A DNA stretch of 62,956 nt from Planctomycetota bacterium (GCA_963204725.1 CAUJHH010000059.1:1-62956); one strand, 5' to 3'. Shown: positions 50,274 through 59,195, counted from the stretch's first letter. Numbers and translations: made by a program. The notes: generated from the sequence alone by a model not told the origin.

Positions 50274-51245
50274 ATGCCAAATCCCAATCTCTCCCGCCGC
50301 GACGCCCTCTCCGCACTCGGCCTCGGCACGCTGGGCCTCGGCGGCCTCGCCTCCCTCACCCCCCGCGCCGCCGCTTCCACTTCAACGGCCTCAACAACCG
50401 CCGCCTCCCTCCGCATGGTCCACATGACCGACATCCACGTGCAGCCCGAGCGCAAGGCCTACGACGGCCTCCTCGCCTGCATCAACCACATCGCCTCAAA
50501 GAAGCCCGACGTCGTCATCACCGGTGGCGACCTCATCATGGACGGCTTCGAATCCACCGAACGCCGCACCACCGAGCAGTGGGACCTCTTCATGCGATCC
50601 TTCAAGGAGGCCGGCTACACCGGCGACGTACGCCACACGCTCGGCAACCACGACATCTGGGGCTGGAACAAGAAGAAGTCCGAGACCAGGGGCGACGAGG
50701 CCAAGTGGGGCAAGCGCTGGGCCATGGACAACCTCCACATGGAGAGCGCGTGGCACGCCTTCGACAAGGGCGCGTGGCATTTCGTCATCCTCGACTCCGT
50801 CCAGCCCAATGGCGACGGCTACATGGGCCGCCTCCAGGACGAGCAGTTCGAGTGGCTCACCGCCGACCTCGCCGCCAACCGCGCCCGCCCCACCTGCATC
50901 GTCTCCCACGTCCCCATCGTCACCGCCACCACCCTCATCGACATGAAGGACAAGACCGCCGACGGCTGGAAGGTCTCCGCCGGTCTCATGCTCACCGACA
51001 TGGCCCGCATCATCCGGCTCCTCGGCGACAACCCCCAGGTCAAGCTCGCCCTCAGCGGCCACATCCACCGCAACGAACGCCTCGACTACCGGGGCGTCTC
51101 CTACATCTGCGACGGCGCAGTCAGTGCCGCCTGGTGGAAGGGCGCGCACCACGAGTGCAACGAGGGCTACGGCATCCTCGACCTCAACGACGACGGCTCC
51201 TTCACCCACACCTACACCGCCTACGGATGGAAGGCCCAGCCGTGA
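50274..51245 (+). CDS. Tat-exported metallophosphoesterase
   Basis: 323 residues from ATG 50274, with GGAG 7 bases upstream (inside the alternative ATG 50262). Twin-arginine signal NLSRRDALSALGLGTLGLGG. Calcineurin-like metallophosphoesterase motifs in order: HMTDIHV, TGGDLIMDG, LGNHDIWGW, VSHVPIV, LSGHIHRNE, i.e. all five metal-binding blocks. Folded, cofactor-loaded export through Tat fits a dinuclear metal enzyme. The substrate (phosphate ester or cyclic nucleotide) cannot be told. The stop overlaps the start of the gamma-glutamyltranspeptidase gene by 4 bases, so the two are translated together. Confidence 0.9.
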   Translation: MPNPNLSRRDALSALGLGTLGLGGLASLTPRAAASTSTASTTAASLRMVHMTDIHVQPERKAYDGLLACINHIASKKPDVVITGGDLIMDGFESTERRTTEQWDLFMRSFKEAGYTGDVRHTLGNHDIWGWNKKKSETRGDEAKWGKRWAMDNLHMESAWHAFDKGAWHFVILDSVQPNGDGYMGRLQDEQFEWLTADLAANRARPTCIVSHVPIVTATTLIDMKDKTADGWKVSAGLMLTDMARIIRLLGDNPQVKLALSGHIHRNERLDYRGVSYICDGAVSAAWWKGAHHECNEGYGILDLNDDGSFTHTYTAYGWKAQP

Positions 51246-53068
51246 ACCAGTCTCCGCCCCCTCTCTTCGTCATAGCGATCCTCGCCGCCGCCGCATTCGC
51301 CGCGCCGACCCTCGCCCAATCCGAAACCGCCCCCGCCGCACTCCCCACCTCCGGCTTCAGCGCAACCTTCGACCACTACGCCGTCGCCGCCGACCACCCC
51401 ATCGCCTCCGCCGCCGGCGCCGAGATGCTCGCGCAGGGTGGCAACGCCGTCGATGCCGCCGTCGCCGCATCCTTCACGCTCTCCGTCGTCCGCCCCTTCT
51501 CCTGCGGCATAGGCGGCGGCGGATTCATGGTCATCTCCCTCCCACCCAAGAACAACACGCCCGACGCGCCCCGCATCGAACGCGCCATCAACTACCGCGA
51601 GCTCGCACCCCGCGGAGCCCGCAAGAACATCTATGAGTCCCTCAAGAAGGACCGCGCCTCCCTTGACGGGGGCCTTGCCTCCGCCGTCCCCGGCACCGTC
51701 GCCGGCCTCCTCTACGCCCTCGAGACCTACGGCACGCTCGATCGCGCCGCGGTCCTCGCCCCCGCCATCCGGGCCGCGCGCGAGGGCTTCGCCGTCGACG
51801 CCGCGTACATGCGGAGCGCCATGAGCGCGACCGAACGCTTCGTCGTGAACAAGGACTACCAGACCCGCTTCGCCTTCACCTGGGAACGCCTCCTCGGCGC
51901 GGGCGCGATCAAGCTCGGCGACACCATCAAGAACCCCGAGCAGGCCGCGCTCCTCGAGGCCATCGCACAGGACGGCGCATCCGCCTTCTACGCCGGCCCC
52001 TTCGCCGCCTCGATGATCGAGTGCGTCAACGCCGACGCCCACACCGCCGGCCTCGGCCCGGTCAAGTGGTTTACCGAGCAGGACCTCAAGCTCCCGCGCG
52101 TCAGCGACACCGAGCCCCTCACCACAACCTTCCTCGGCAAACGCGTCCTCCTCATGCCCCCGCCCAGCTCCGGCGGCATCGCCATCGCCCAGATCCTCGG
52201 TCTCGCCGAACGCCGCGAGCTCGCCAAGCTCTGGACCGAGGGCAACACCGCCTCCTATGCCCACCAGCTCGTTGAGTCCTTCAAGTTCGCCTTCGCCGAT
52301 CGCGCCGAATACCTCGCCGATCCCAAGTTCTCTCCCGTGCCGATCGACAAACTCCTAAGCGCCGAACGCCTCGACAACTTCGCCTCCCGCATCACGCCCT
52401 CGACCTCGCACGGACCGGAGTACTACGGCGAGCCGGGCCAGATCGGGAACGACGGGGGCACCAGCCACATCAGCGTCATCGACGCCGCCGGCGGCGCTGT
52501 CGCCTGCACCGAGACCATCAACACCGAGTTCGGCTCCTTCCTCGTCGTCCCGGGCTCAGGCTTCTGCCTCAACAACCAGATGGACGACTTCACCACGCGC
52601 CGCGACCGACCCAACGCCTACAAGCTCACCCAGTCCGACAAGAACATGCCCGAGCCCGGCAAGCGCCCCCTCAGCAGCATGTCCCCCACCATCGTCCTCG
52701 ATGCCGACAACACCCCCGTCCTCGTCGCCGGCGCCTCCGGCGGCCCGCGCATCATCACCGCAACCACCCAGGCCATCCTCAACGTCCTCATCCGCAACAT
52801 GCCCGCATCCGACGCCGTCGCCGCAAAACGCATGCACCACCAGTGGCTCCCGAGCGTCCTCGAGATCGAACGCGGCTTCGACGACACCGAGATCATGCGC
52901 GGCCTCGGCGTCTCCATGTGGATGCGCAAACTCCACCACGACGTCAAAGAGACCGGCAGCGGCGCAGTCGTGCAGATGGTCGCCCGCCGCCCCGATCCCA
53001 CCACAGGAACGAGCCGCCTCGACGCCGCCTCCGACCCCCGCAAGGGCGGCAGCCCCGCAGGCGAGTAG
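51242..53068 (+). CDS. ggt: Gamma-glutamyltranspeptidase
   Basis: 608 residues from GTG 51242, which overlaps the previous stop and has GGAAGG 8 bases upstream; ATG 51227 is a weaker option. Signal peptide to about 26 (LFVIAILAAAAFAAPTLAQ). N-terminal nucleophile hydrolase of glutathione breakdown, autocleaved before the catalytic Thr of GGTSHISVID. Other family parts: AAGAEMLAQGGNAVDAAVAA, GIGGGGFMV, VPGSGFCLNNQMDDF, PLSSMSPTIV, GASGGPRIIT. The large subunit carries the RELAPRGA-type substrate arginine region (YRELAPRGARKNIY). Exported enzyme acting on glutathione or other gamma-glutamyl compounds. Coupled to the phosphoesterase upstream. Confidence 0.93.
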   Translation: MNQSPPPLFVIAILAAAAFAAPTLAQSETAPAALPTSGFSATFDHYAVAADHPIASAAGAEMLAQGGNAVDAAVAASFTLSVVRPFSCGIGGGGFMVISLPPKNNTPDAPRIERAINYRELAPRGARKNIYESLKKDRASLDGGLASAVPGTVAGLLYALETYGTLDRAAVLAPAIRAAREGFAVDAAYMRSAMSATERFVVNKDYQTRFAFTWERLLGAGAIKLGDTIKNPEQAALLEAIAQDGASAFYAGPFAASMIECVNADAHTAGLGPVKWFTEQDLKLPRVSDTEPLTTTFLGKRVLLMPPPSSGGIAIAQILGLAERRELAKLWTEGNTASYAHQLVESFKFAFADRAEYLADPKFSPVPIDKLLSAERLDNFASRITPSTSHGPEYYGEPGQIGNDGGTSHISVIDAAGGAVACTETINTEFGSFLVVPGSGFCLNNQMDDFTTRRDRPNAYKLTQSDKNMPEPGKRPLSSMSPTIVLDADNTPVLVAGASGGPRIITATTQAILNVLIRNMPASDAVAAKRMHHQWLPSVLEIERGFDDTEIMRGLGVSMWMRKLHHDVKETGSGAVVQMVARRPDPTTGTSRLDAASDPRKGGSPAGE

Positions 53069-53123
53069 CACAGTGAACCAGTGACCGAGTGACACAGTCC
53101 GGACCCTATCATCCCTCACTCCC

Positions 53124-53171
53124 TCCGTCACTCCGTCACTCCGTCACTCCGTCACTCCGTCACTCCGTCAC
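53124..53171. repeat. Six perfect tandem copies of TCCGTCAC
   Basis: 48 bases made of six uninterrupted 8-base units, with imperfect units before them (CCCTCACTCCC). The array ends 10 bases before the ATG of the aminotransferase gene, occupying the place of its ribosome site and probably part of its promoter. Confidence 0.9.
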
Positions 53172-53181
53172 TGGATCCTCC

Positions 53182-54168
53182 ATGGCAACCGTCTGGCTCA
53201 ACGGCAAACTCGTCACCATGCGCGACGCCAAGGTCTCCGCATTCGACGCCGGGTTTACACACGCCGTCGGCCTCTTCGAGACCATGCTCGGCGGCAACGG
53301 CAGTAGCGACGGGAACACCTCCGGCAATCCCTGGGTCGTCTCCCTCACCGAGCACATGGAACGCCTGCGTGACTCCGCCGCCGAACTCGGCCTCGCCGAG
53401 CAGGTCAACGCCTCCGCCCTCGGCGATGCCGTGCTCGAAGCCGTCGAAGAGAGCGGCCTCGAACGCGCCCGCATCCGACTCACATTCTCCGGTGGCGACC
53501 TCAACATGCTCGGCCGCGCCTGGGAACGAGCCAAGCAAACCGACGGCAACGACGAACAGAACGGCGAACCCCCAACCAGCCCCGCCTCCACAGGCGCCGA
53601 CCCCACCGTCCTCATCGTCGTGCAGGAGGCCACCGCCTACCCGATCGACATGTTCGAGCGCGGCGTCGCCGTCACCATCGCCGACATGCGCGCCAACCCG
53701 CTCGATCCCCTCGCCGGTCACAAGACCCTGAACTACTGGGGACGCCTCCGCGAACTCCGTGCCGCCGGCGCAAAGGGAGCCGCCGAGGCCCTCGTCATGC
53801 AGGTCACCAACCACCTCGCGGGCGGCTGCGTCAGCAACGCCCTCATCGTCCGCAACGACACCCTCATCACCCCCATCGCACGAGGCGAAGAAGAACGCGC
53901 CACCATGCCCAGCCCCGTCCTCCCCGGCGTCGTCCGCGCATGGGCACTGGAATGGGCCGAAGACCGCGGCATCGCCATAGACCGTCGCCTCGTCACCATC
54001 GAAGACCTCCTCGGCGCCGATGAGGTCCTCCTCACCAACTCCTCGTGGGGCGTCCTCCCCGTGGTGAAGATCGAACGCGAGGCCGTCGCCGATGCCGTCC
54101 CCGGCTCCATCGCCCTCGAACTCAGACGCGCCTGGGAAGAAATGATCGCCGACGAATCGGGCCTCTGA
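53182..54168 (+). CDS. Class IV aminotransferase (BCAT/DAAT/ADCL fold)
   Basis: 328 residues from ATG 53182. PLP fold-type IV: WLNGKLVTMRDAKVSAFDAG, THAVGLFETML (the GxFET block), AGHKTLNYWGRLRELRAAG with the catalytic Lys, LLTNSSWGVLPVVKIE near the end. The family includes branched-chain and D-amino-acid aminotransferases and aminodeoxychorismate lyase; the K-T-L-N-Y block does not decide between them. A Gly/Ser/Asn loop (GGNGSSDGNTSGNP) and an Asn/Glu/Pro loop (KQTDGNDEQNGEPPTSPAST) enlarge it. The octamer array lies directly before the start and no normal ribosome site is visible, so expression may depend on repeat length. Confidence 0.85.
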   Translation: MATVWLNGKLVTMRDAKVSAFDAGFTHAVGLFETMLGGNGSSDGNTSGNPWVVSLTEHMERLRDSAAELGLAEQVNASALGDAVLEAVEESGLERARIRLTFSGGDLNMLGRAWERAKQTDGNDEQNGEPPTSPASTGADPTVLIVVQEATAYPIDMFERGVAVTIADMRANPLDPLAGHKTLNYWGRLRELRAAGAKGAAEALVMQVTNHLAGGCVSNALIVRNDTLITPIARGEEERATMPSPVLPGVVRAWALEWAEDRGIAIDRRLVTIEDLLGADEVLLTNSSWGVLPVVKIEREAVADAVPGSIALELRRAWEEMIADESGL

Positions 54169-54362
54169 CACGGTTACGAAGGCACACGATCAATCGATCG
54201 AATATGTGAGCGAGCGGATGCCTCACTCCCGGTCTTCCGCCCGCGCAGCGGGCATGCGATGGTTGCCTGAGGCAAGGCGCACCGCGAAGCGGTCGCCGCA
54301 GCCTCAGCGAAGTCTGCCGCGCAGCGGCATCCTTAGTGGAGCGGGCCGGAGGCCCCGACTCG
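54169..54362. repeat. Repeat mosaic reaching into the glycosyltransferase 3' end
   Basis: GCGCAGCGGGCATGCG (54243) and GCCGCGCAGCGGCATCCTTAG (54316-54336) are left halves of the dispersed repeat. GTGGAGCGGGCCGGAGGCCCCGACTCG (54336-54362) matches the third module at 13221-13250. The minus-strand glycosyltransferase stop (54333-54335) and last nine or so codons lie inside this repeat. Confidence 0.75.
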
Positions 54363-55685
54363 CACGTCGTGACTCCCAAAGTACATCCGTTCCAGTTCCG
54401 CCACCATCCGCTCCGTGCTGAATCGCTCGGCGCACATCGCCCGCCCGCGCGCGCCCATCGCGAGACGCTCTCCGGGGTGCTCCGCCATCCACACGATCGC
54501 ATCGTGCAGCCCGGCGCGATCCGCAAGCGTCACCAAGAGCCCCGTTGACTCGTCCGCGCCGACCCGCGCCGGATCCAGACACGCCTCGCTCGTCCCATCC
54601 ACGTCGTACGCCACCACCGGCGTGCCGCACAACAGCGCCTGCGGCACAGTTCGCGGCAATCCCTCTCGATACGAAGGATGCACCAGCACATCCATCGCAC
54701 GCATCATCCCCGGCACACGCTCCGGCACAACCAGCCCCGTCGTGATGACACGCCCCTCCCCATCACCATCACCAAGCCCCATCTCGCGCACCCGCGCCAA
54801 GAGCCGCTCGCGCCACCACCCATCGCCGACCCAGAGAAGTTTCCACGCCGGCCGCGCACGCAGCTCCGCCCCGATCGCGTCGAGGATGTCGTCGTGCCCC
54901 TTGTGCTCCGCCAAGCGCGCCACCGTGCCGATCACGAAGTCTTCCGCACCCAGCCCGAGCGACGCCCGCACCGCCTCGCGCGTCTCGCCCCGCGACGCCT
55001 CAAGAAACGTCCGCGTCTCCATGCCGCTGTAGACCGTCACAAACTGCTCCGGACGCCCGATCCCGCGTCCAAGAAACTCGCGCGTCATCGCATCCGCGAC
55101 CGACGCGATCACATCGCACCGCTTCGCCGCGTGCCGCTCCGCGAGCGTGTAGATCAGGTTGTTCAGACGCACCTTCATTCGCCGAAGCGCCGAACCTTCG
55201 ATCGGCATGAAGGGCGGACCATGGATCGTGTGGACCACGCGGCATGTCCGGCCGGGCGCGATCCGCCGCTCACGCCACGCCGCGCCGCGCCCCAGAATCC
55301 CCGCCTTGCTCGAGTGCGTGTGCACCACGTGCGGCTGCAATTGGCGGATCAGGGCCCGCAACTGCCCGCGGCACCAGAAGTCGCGCAGCGGGTTCACCTC
55401 GCGCACCAGGTCCGGCACCACGTGCAGCCCGATCGGTGTGACCGGCTCGCGCACCCCGCGCACCGGCGAGGCATCCCCAATCGCGCGCACACGCTCCTCG
55501 CCCCGCACGCACCGCTCGTTGAACCGCTCGACGCGCTCCAGCAGCGACCCCTCGGGGCCGTAGATCGGGCCGAACGCCAGGTGCACCGCGTGGCCGAGCC
55601 GCGCCTGCCCCTCGCAGGAAAGAACGGTGTTCTCCTGCGAGCCGCCAAGGATGAGGCGTGTGGAGATGTGGAGGATGGTCGCCAC
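54333..55685 (-). CDS. GT4-family glycosyltransferase
   Basis: 450 residues from GTG 55685 (MATILHISTRLILGGSQENT); upstream residues in the longer frame look non-coding. GT-B fold: N-terminal acceptor domain with HTHSSKAGILGRGAAW and HTIHGPPF; C-terminal nucleotide-sugar domain with IGTVARLAEHKGHDDILDAI, LLWVGDGWWRERL, MDVLVHPSYREGLPRTVPQA (the E-x7-E type block) and GTPVVAYDVDGTSEA. Transfers sugar in surface polysaccharide or glycolipid synthesis, judging by family; acceptor unknown. The last residues (RVGASGPLH) are encoded by a dispersed repeat, so the native C-terminus was probably replaced or extended. Alone on its strand, divergent from the zinc-ribbon gene. Confidence 0.88.
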   Translation of the reverse strand: MATILHISTRLILGGSQENTVLSCEGQARLGHAVHLAFGPIYGPEGSLLERVERFNERCVRGEERVRAIGDASPVRGVREPVTPIGLHVVPDLVREVNPLRDFWCRGQLRALIRQLQPHVVHTHSSKAGILGRGAAWRERRIAPGRTCRVVHTIHGPPFMPIEGSALRRMKVRLNNLIYTLAERHAAKRCDVIASVADAMTREFLGRGIGRPEQFVTVYSGMETRTFLEASRGETREAVRASLGLGAEDFVIGTVARLAEHKGHDDILDAIGAELRARPAWKLLWVGDGWWRERLLARVREMGLGDGDGEGRVITTGLVVPERVPGMMRAMDVLVHPSYREGLPRTVPQALLCGTPVVAYDVDGTSEACLDPARVGADESTGLLVTLADRAGLHDAIVWMAEHPGERLAMGARGRAMCAERFSTERMVAELERMYFGSHDVRVGASGPLH

Positions 55686-55762
55686 GCGCCACAAGCGTAT
55701 CGAACACGCACCCTGTGCGAAGCGCCGCTCGCCGATGGCGGGCACGATAGAGTGATCGCTGC

Positions 55763-56971
55763 ATGACCGCACTCCGGCACAGCAGCGCGAGTCGAACCTT
55801 GCGCAGGCCCATGGGCCCCACACCCGGCCTCCTCCGGCGCGCCTGGGTGCCCCCGCTGATCGTGTTCATCGCCACGGTCGCGTACAGCGCGGGGCTGATG
55901 GCCCTCGTCCTCCCCGGCACGGCCCGCCTTGTCATCGCCTGGATCACCGGCGCGGTGCTCATTCTCTGCGCCCCCATCCCAATCCTCGCGGCCCGATATC
56001 GATCAAGGCGCGCGCGGGCCCGCGCGTTCTGGTATCGCATCTGCCCGCACTGCGGGGCGGACCTGCGCCTCGTCGGCGACGAGGGCGCGTGCCCCTCGTG
56101 CGCGCGCCCGCACACGCGCGCGGCGTTGCTGAAGCACTGGGAGGGGACGGACGAGAAGTCGGCGCGGGCGAAGCGGTGGCGGCCGTTGAGCGCGCGGGGC
56201 GTGCTGTCGCCGATGTTCATGATGGGGCTGCTGCCGATGGCAGCGGGGTTGCTGCTGGCGATGGTGATTGTCTCGCTCGGGCTTGTGCCGCGGGCGATGG
56301 CGCCGATCGCGCTCGGGATCACGGGTCCGATGTTCGCGCTCTTCGGGCCGTCGATCTTGAAACGGGATCGGCGCGACTTTGCGATGATCGAGCAGGGCCG
56401 GTTCTGCACGTGCCCGGAGTGCCTCGGCGCATTGCCGGTGCTTGCGGGCTCGGGTGGGGAGGGCGCGCCGGTGGACGGCGTGGAGGCGCAGGCGTGCTGC
56501 GCCTCGTGCGGGGAGCGGTACTCGATGCCGTGGCTCGAGGAGACGTGGAAGCTGAGCTACGCCCACATCGGCGCGGTCGGCAAGGGGCACGCGGTGTGGC
56601 AGCCGGATCGCGGGTCCAGGCGGATCGCGATCGTGATGGGGCTGGCACTGATGGGGGTCGCGTTGGCGTTCTGGTTCCTGCGGGGCGTCGCGCCGTGGAT
56701 CTCGTCGCCGCTCGTGATCGGGATCGGCATGGCGATTGTGGTGATCGTCGCGCTCGGGTGTGTGGGGATGGTGGCGGTAAGGAGCGGGTATCACCACTCG
56801 CGGATGATCGCGCTGCGGGCGCAGGGGTATCGCTTCTGCCCGGAGTGCGGGTACGACCTGCGCGATTCGGCGACGGAGGGGCCGTGCCCGGAGTGCGGCG
56901 TCGCGTACTCCCCCGAGTCGCTGCAGAAGCGATGGGAGCGAGAGCCCAAGGTCGATCCGCCCGCGTTGTGA
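55763..56971 (+). CDS. Membrane protein with three zinc ribbons
   Basis: 402 residues, ATG 55763. Two helices near 28-75, a ribbon CPHCGADLRLVGDEGACPSC (94-113), two more helices (~150-190), a second and wider ribbon CPECLGALPVLAG ... CCASCGERY (~216-252), two helices (~290-340), and a third ribbon CPECGYDLRDSATEGPCPEC (~358-377) before a basic tail. Alternation of helix pairs and cytosolic ribbons suggests repeated duplication. No known family. The base composition is odd: up to about 56.10 kb the coding strand prefers C at third positions, after that G. Function unknown. Confidence 0.7.
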   Translation: MTALRHSSASRTLRRPMGPTPGLLRRAWVPPLIVFIATVAYSAGLMALVLPGTARLVIAWITGAVLILCAPIPILAARYRSRRARARAFWYRICPHCGADLRLVGDEGACPSCARPHTRAALLKHWEGTDEKSARAKRWRPLSARGVLSPMFMMGLLPMAAGLLLAMVIVSLGLVPRAMAPIALGITGPMFALFGPSILKRDRRDFAMIEQGRFCTCPECLGALPVLAGSGGEGAPVDGVEAQACCASCGERYSMPWLEETWKLSYAHIGAVGKGHAVWQPDRGSRRIAIVMGLALMGVALAFWFLRGVAPWISSPLVIGIGMAIVVIVALGCVGMVAVRSGYHHSRMIALRAQGYRFCPECGYDLRDSATEGPCPECGVAYSPESLQKRWEREPKVDPPAL

Positions 56972-56999
56972 ACGGATCTCGCGCGGGCGGGAGTGGCGA

Positions 57000-57974
57000 T
57001 CAGAGCATCGGGGCCATCTTCTTGAGCGGGGCCGGGATGCCGCTCTTGATGATCGACTTGACGTGCTTGCGCAGACGGTCCAGCAGGTTCCAGTAGAGCA
57101 CGAGCGCGGCGAGCGGCCCAAGCCCGATGAGCAGCGCGCCGGGGATGTAGAGCACGGGCAGGAGCCACATGTAGGTCTTGGTGCGCTTCACGATGAAGAA
57201 GTCGGGGACACGCGTCGCGATCCAGCGTGTGTATCGCATGACGGCGAAGAACTGCACGGCCCAGAGGACGAGGCCAACCAGCACGAGGACGAACTCGACG
57301 ACCTGGAGCGCGGTGGCGCCCGCACCCGTGCCGACGGCGGGAGCCGCGCTCGGCAGGAGGTTGATGATGAAGTTGGCGACGGCGATCGCGGCCTGCGCGA
57401 GGACGGTCCAGCGGATGATGGCCCGGGCGGAGCGGGTCGTCTCCATCGCGACCTGACTCGGATCGGGCTGTGTGAACTTCCAATAGCCGAGGAGGATGAT
57501 GGCGGAGACAGCGACGGAGAGGACCTGGGCGGCGAGCTGGATGCCGCTCGCGCTGCCACCCATGGTCGCGGCCATGATCCCGCCGAACCCGGTGAGGACC
57601 ATGACGGTGATGAGCAGGAGGATGCCGTTGAGGATGAAGGAGAGGCCGGAGCGGATGGTCTGGAGATAGGCGGGGTCCGCGTTCGCGAGCGTCGGCTCCC
57701 TGAGCGAGAGGGCGATCGAGGTCGCGCACTCCGGGCACTGGCCGTCGTTCGGCAGCCCGTCGAGCGCGTAGGCGCACTTGATGCAGTAGCGGCCCGCCGT
57801 GGACGTCGCGATGCCGCCGACGGACTTGATGATCGGCGTTGAGCACTCGGGGCAGACGCCATCTCGCGTGAGGCCGGCGAGGGCGTAGCCGCACGAGATG
57901 CAGGTCTCCGCGCCGGAGAGCACGGGCGTCGACGGACTGGGTGCCGAGTATGCCTCGTAGGGGTTGGTCGCCAT
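57000..57974 (-). CDS. Membrane protein with two N-terminal zinc ribbons
   Basis: 324 residues, ATG 57974. Ribbons CISCGYALAGLTRDGVCPEC (25-44) and CIKCAYALDGLPNDGQCPEC (64-83) are clear duplicates of each other. They are followed by about five hydrophobic segments (LSFILNGILLLITVMVLTGF; LAAQVLSVAVSAIILLGYW; ALQVVEFVLVLVGLVLWAV; LYIPGALLIGLGPLAALVLY). In several planctomycetes such ribbon-plus-helices proteins are common and uncharacterised. It is convergent with the three-ribbon protein, 28 bases apart, so the two ribbon genes are neighbours and may share ancestry. Confidence 0.7.
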   Translation of the reverse strand: MATNPYEAYSAPSPSTPVLSGAETCISCGYALAGLTRDGVCPECSTPIIKSVGGIATSTAGRYCIKCAYALDGLPNDGQCPECATSIALSLREPTLANADPAYLQTIRSGLSFILNGILLLITVMVLTGFGGIMAATMGGSASGIQLAAQVLSVAVSAIILLGYWKFTQPDPSQVAMETTRSARAIIRWTVLAQAAIAVANFIINLLPSAAPAVGTGAGATALQVVEFVLVLVGLVLWAVQFFAVMRYTRWIATRVPDFFIVKRTKTYMWLLPVLYIPGALLIGLGPLAALVLYWNLLDRLRKHVKSIIKSGIPAPLKKMAPML

Positions 57975-58110
57975 GGGGGCCGAGCATACCAGTCCCCGGG
58001 GATGGGGCGATGCAGCCAGCGGCGTCGGGGCCAGAATTCACAAAGCCCACGGACCGGGGTCCATGAGCTCTGGTGGTGGCGGGTGAGATGCGGGGCGAGG
58101 GGTCTGCCGC

Positions 58111-58983
58111 TCAGCCGAAGACCTGGTTCGCGTTGGCGAGGGTCTCGGGGAGTGCGGCCCGGATCTGCTCCATCAGCGTCGGGTTCAGCTTGATCGCCTC
58201 AAGGACAGCCGGGTCGATGTTCTTTGAGGGAAGATCGGCCGTGAAGCCCTGGCCGGCCTCGGCACAGAGGCGGTCGGCGACGTAGACAATGCCGGTGAGA
58301 GTTCGGGCATCGGGGGCGAGGTCGAGCGGGCGGTGGTGGAAGCCCGTGACGTTGGCGAATGACGGGGGGAACTTCCACTTGGTGCAGAGGCCGGCGCCGA
58401 AGTCTTGGTGCGTCGCGCCGAAGGCCTTCTCTTCGAGCTCGATGAAGGGCGTAGAGGGGTCGGTGTTGTACTGCTCGAAGACCTCGATGAGCTTGTTGCG
58501 GTCGAACTGCATTTCGACCATGATGCCGATGTCGTGGATGAGCCCGGCGAGGAAGGCCTCGTCGGAGAGGCCGACCTTCATCTTGTCGGCGATCAGCTTG
58601 CAGACGGCGGCGACCTGGGTGGAGTGCATCCAGAGGTCGCGGGCGGAGAAGTTGCGGGTGAGCTCGCCGCCCCGGAAGAGCTTGGCCAGTGAGGCGGCGA
58701 TGGCGATGTTCTTGACGGCGTTGAGGCCGAGAAGGACGATGGCGCGGTTGATGGAGCCGATCTGTCCGGGGAGCCCATAGAAGGATGAGTTGACGACCTT
58801 GAGGATGCGCGAGCAGAGCGCGGGGTCGTTGGAGATGATCTTGTTGAGGTCCTGGGCGGTGGACTTGGGGTCCTCGACCAGCTCGATGATCTTCAGGGTG
58901 ATCTCGGGGAGCGTGGCGATGTGGCTGATCTCGCGGATCGCCGAGGCCACCACCTGCTCGCGGTTCTGTGTCGTCGCGCTCAT
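58111..58983 (-). CDS. HDOD-domain signalling protein
   Basis: 290 residues from ATG 58983; the longer frame is rejected because the family begins SAIREISHIATLPEITLKII. HDOD domain throughout: ISNDPALCSRILKVVNSSFY, RAIVLLGLNAVKNIAIAASL, LWMHSTQVAAVCKLIADKM, FLAGLIHDIGIMVEMQFDR, FGAGLCTKWKFPPSFANVTG, HHRPLD. HDOD proteins are degenerate HD-domain relatives lacking full metal ligands and act as adaptors in bacterial signalling (motility, stress, c-di-GMP). Here it has no second domain. The HDOD-histidine kinase at 28-31 kb is a second HDOD protein in the window. Partner unknown. Confidence 0.88.
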   Translation of the reverse strand: MSATTQNREQVVASAIREISHIATLPEITLKIIELVEDPKSTAQDLNKIISNDPALCSRILKVVNSSFYGLPGQIGSINRAIVLLGLNAVKNIAIAASLAKLFRGGELTRNFSARDLWMHSTQVAAVCKLIADKMKVGLSDEAFLAGLIHDIGIMVEMQFDRNKLIEVFEQYNTDPSTPFIELEEKAFGATHQDFGAGLCTKWKFPPSFANVTGFHHRPLDLAPDARTLTGIVYVADRLCAEAGQGFTADLPSKNIDPAVLEAIKLNPTLMEQIRAALPETLANANQVFG

Positions 58984-59195
58984 ATCCCTGTGCTCCCTGT
59001 GTCTGTGCAGCCGGCTTCCATGCTTGTGCATGGGCATGATCGGCGTGAATGTGGGGCGACTTTCCCCGAAGGTCCGGAATCGGGATGAAGGGGAGGCGGA
59101 GTGGTTATCGGGACAGGGAATGAGGGCGGAACTACAGTGGATGGGCAGGGGTGAACCGACCTCACACAGCCCCCTCGCGGGGAGCGGAGCGCACG

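Noticed and set aside
49295..51241. Long 5' extension of the gamma-glutamyltranspeptidase frame
   Set aside because: It crosses a repeat island and the whole phosphoesterase gene; a signal peptide right after GTG 51242 and a good ribosome site fix the real start.
53124..53171. Possible CRISPR-like array
   Set aside because: Units are 8 bases, contiguous and without spacers; no cas gene in the window. It is a simple tandem repeat.
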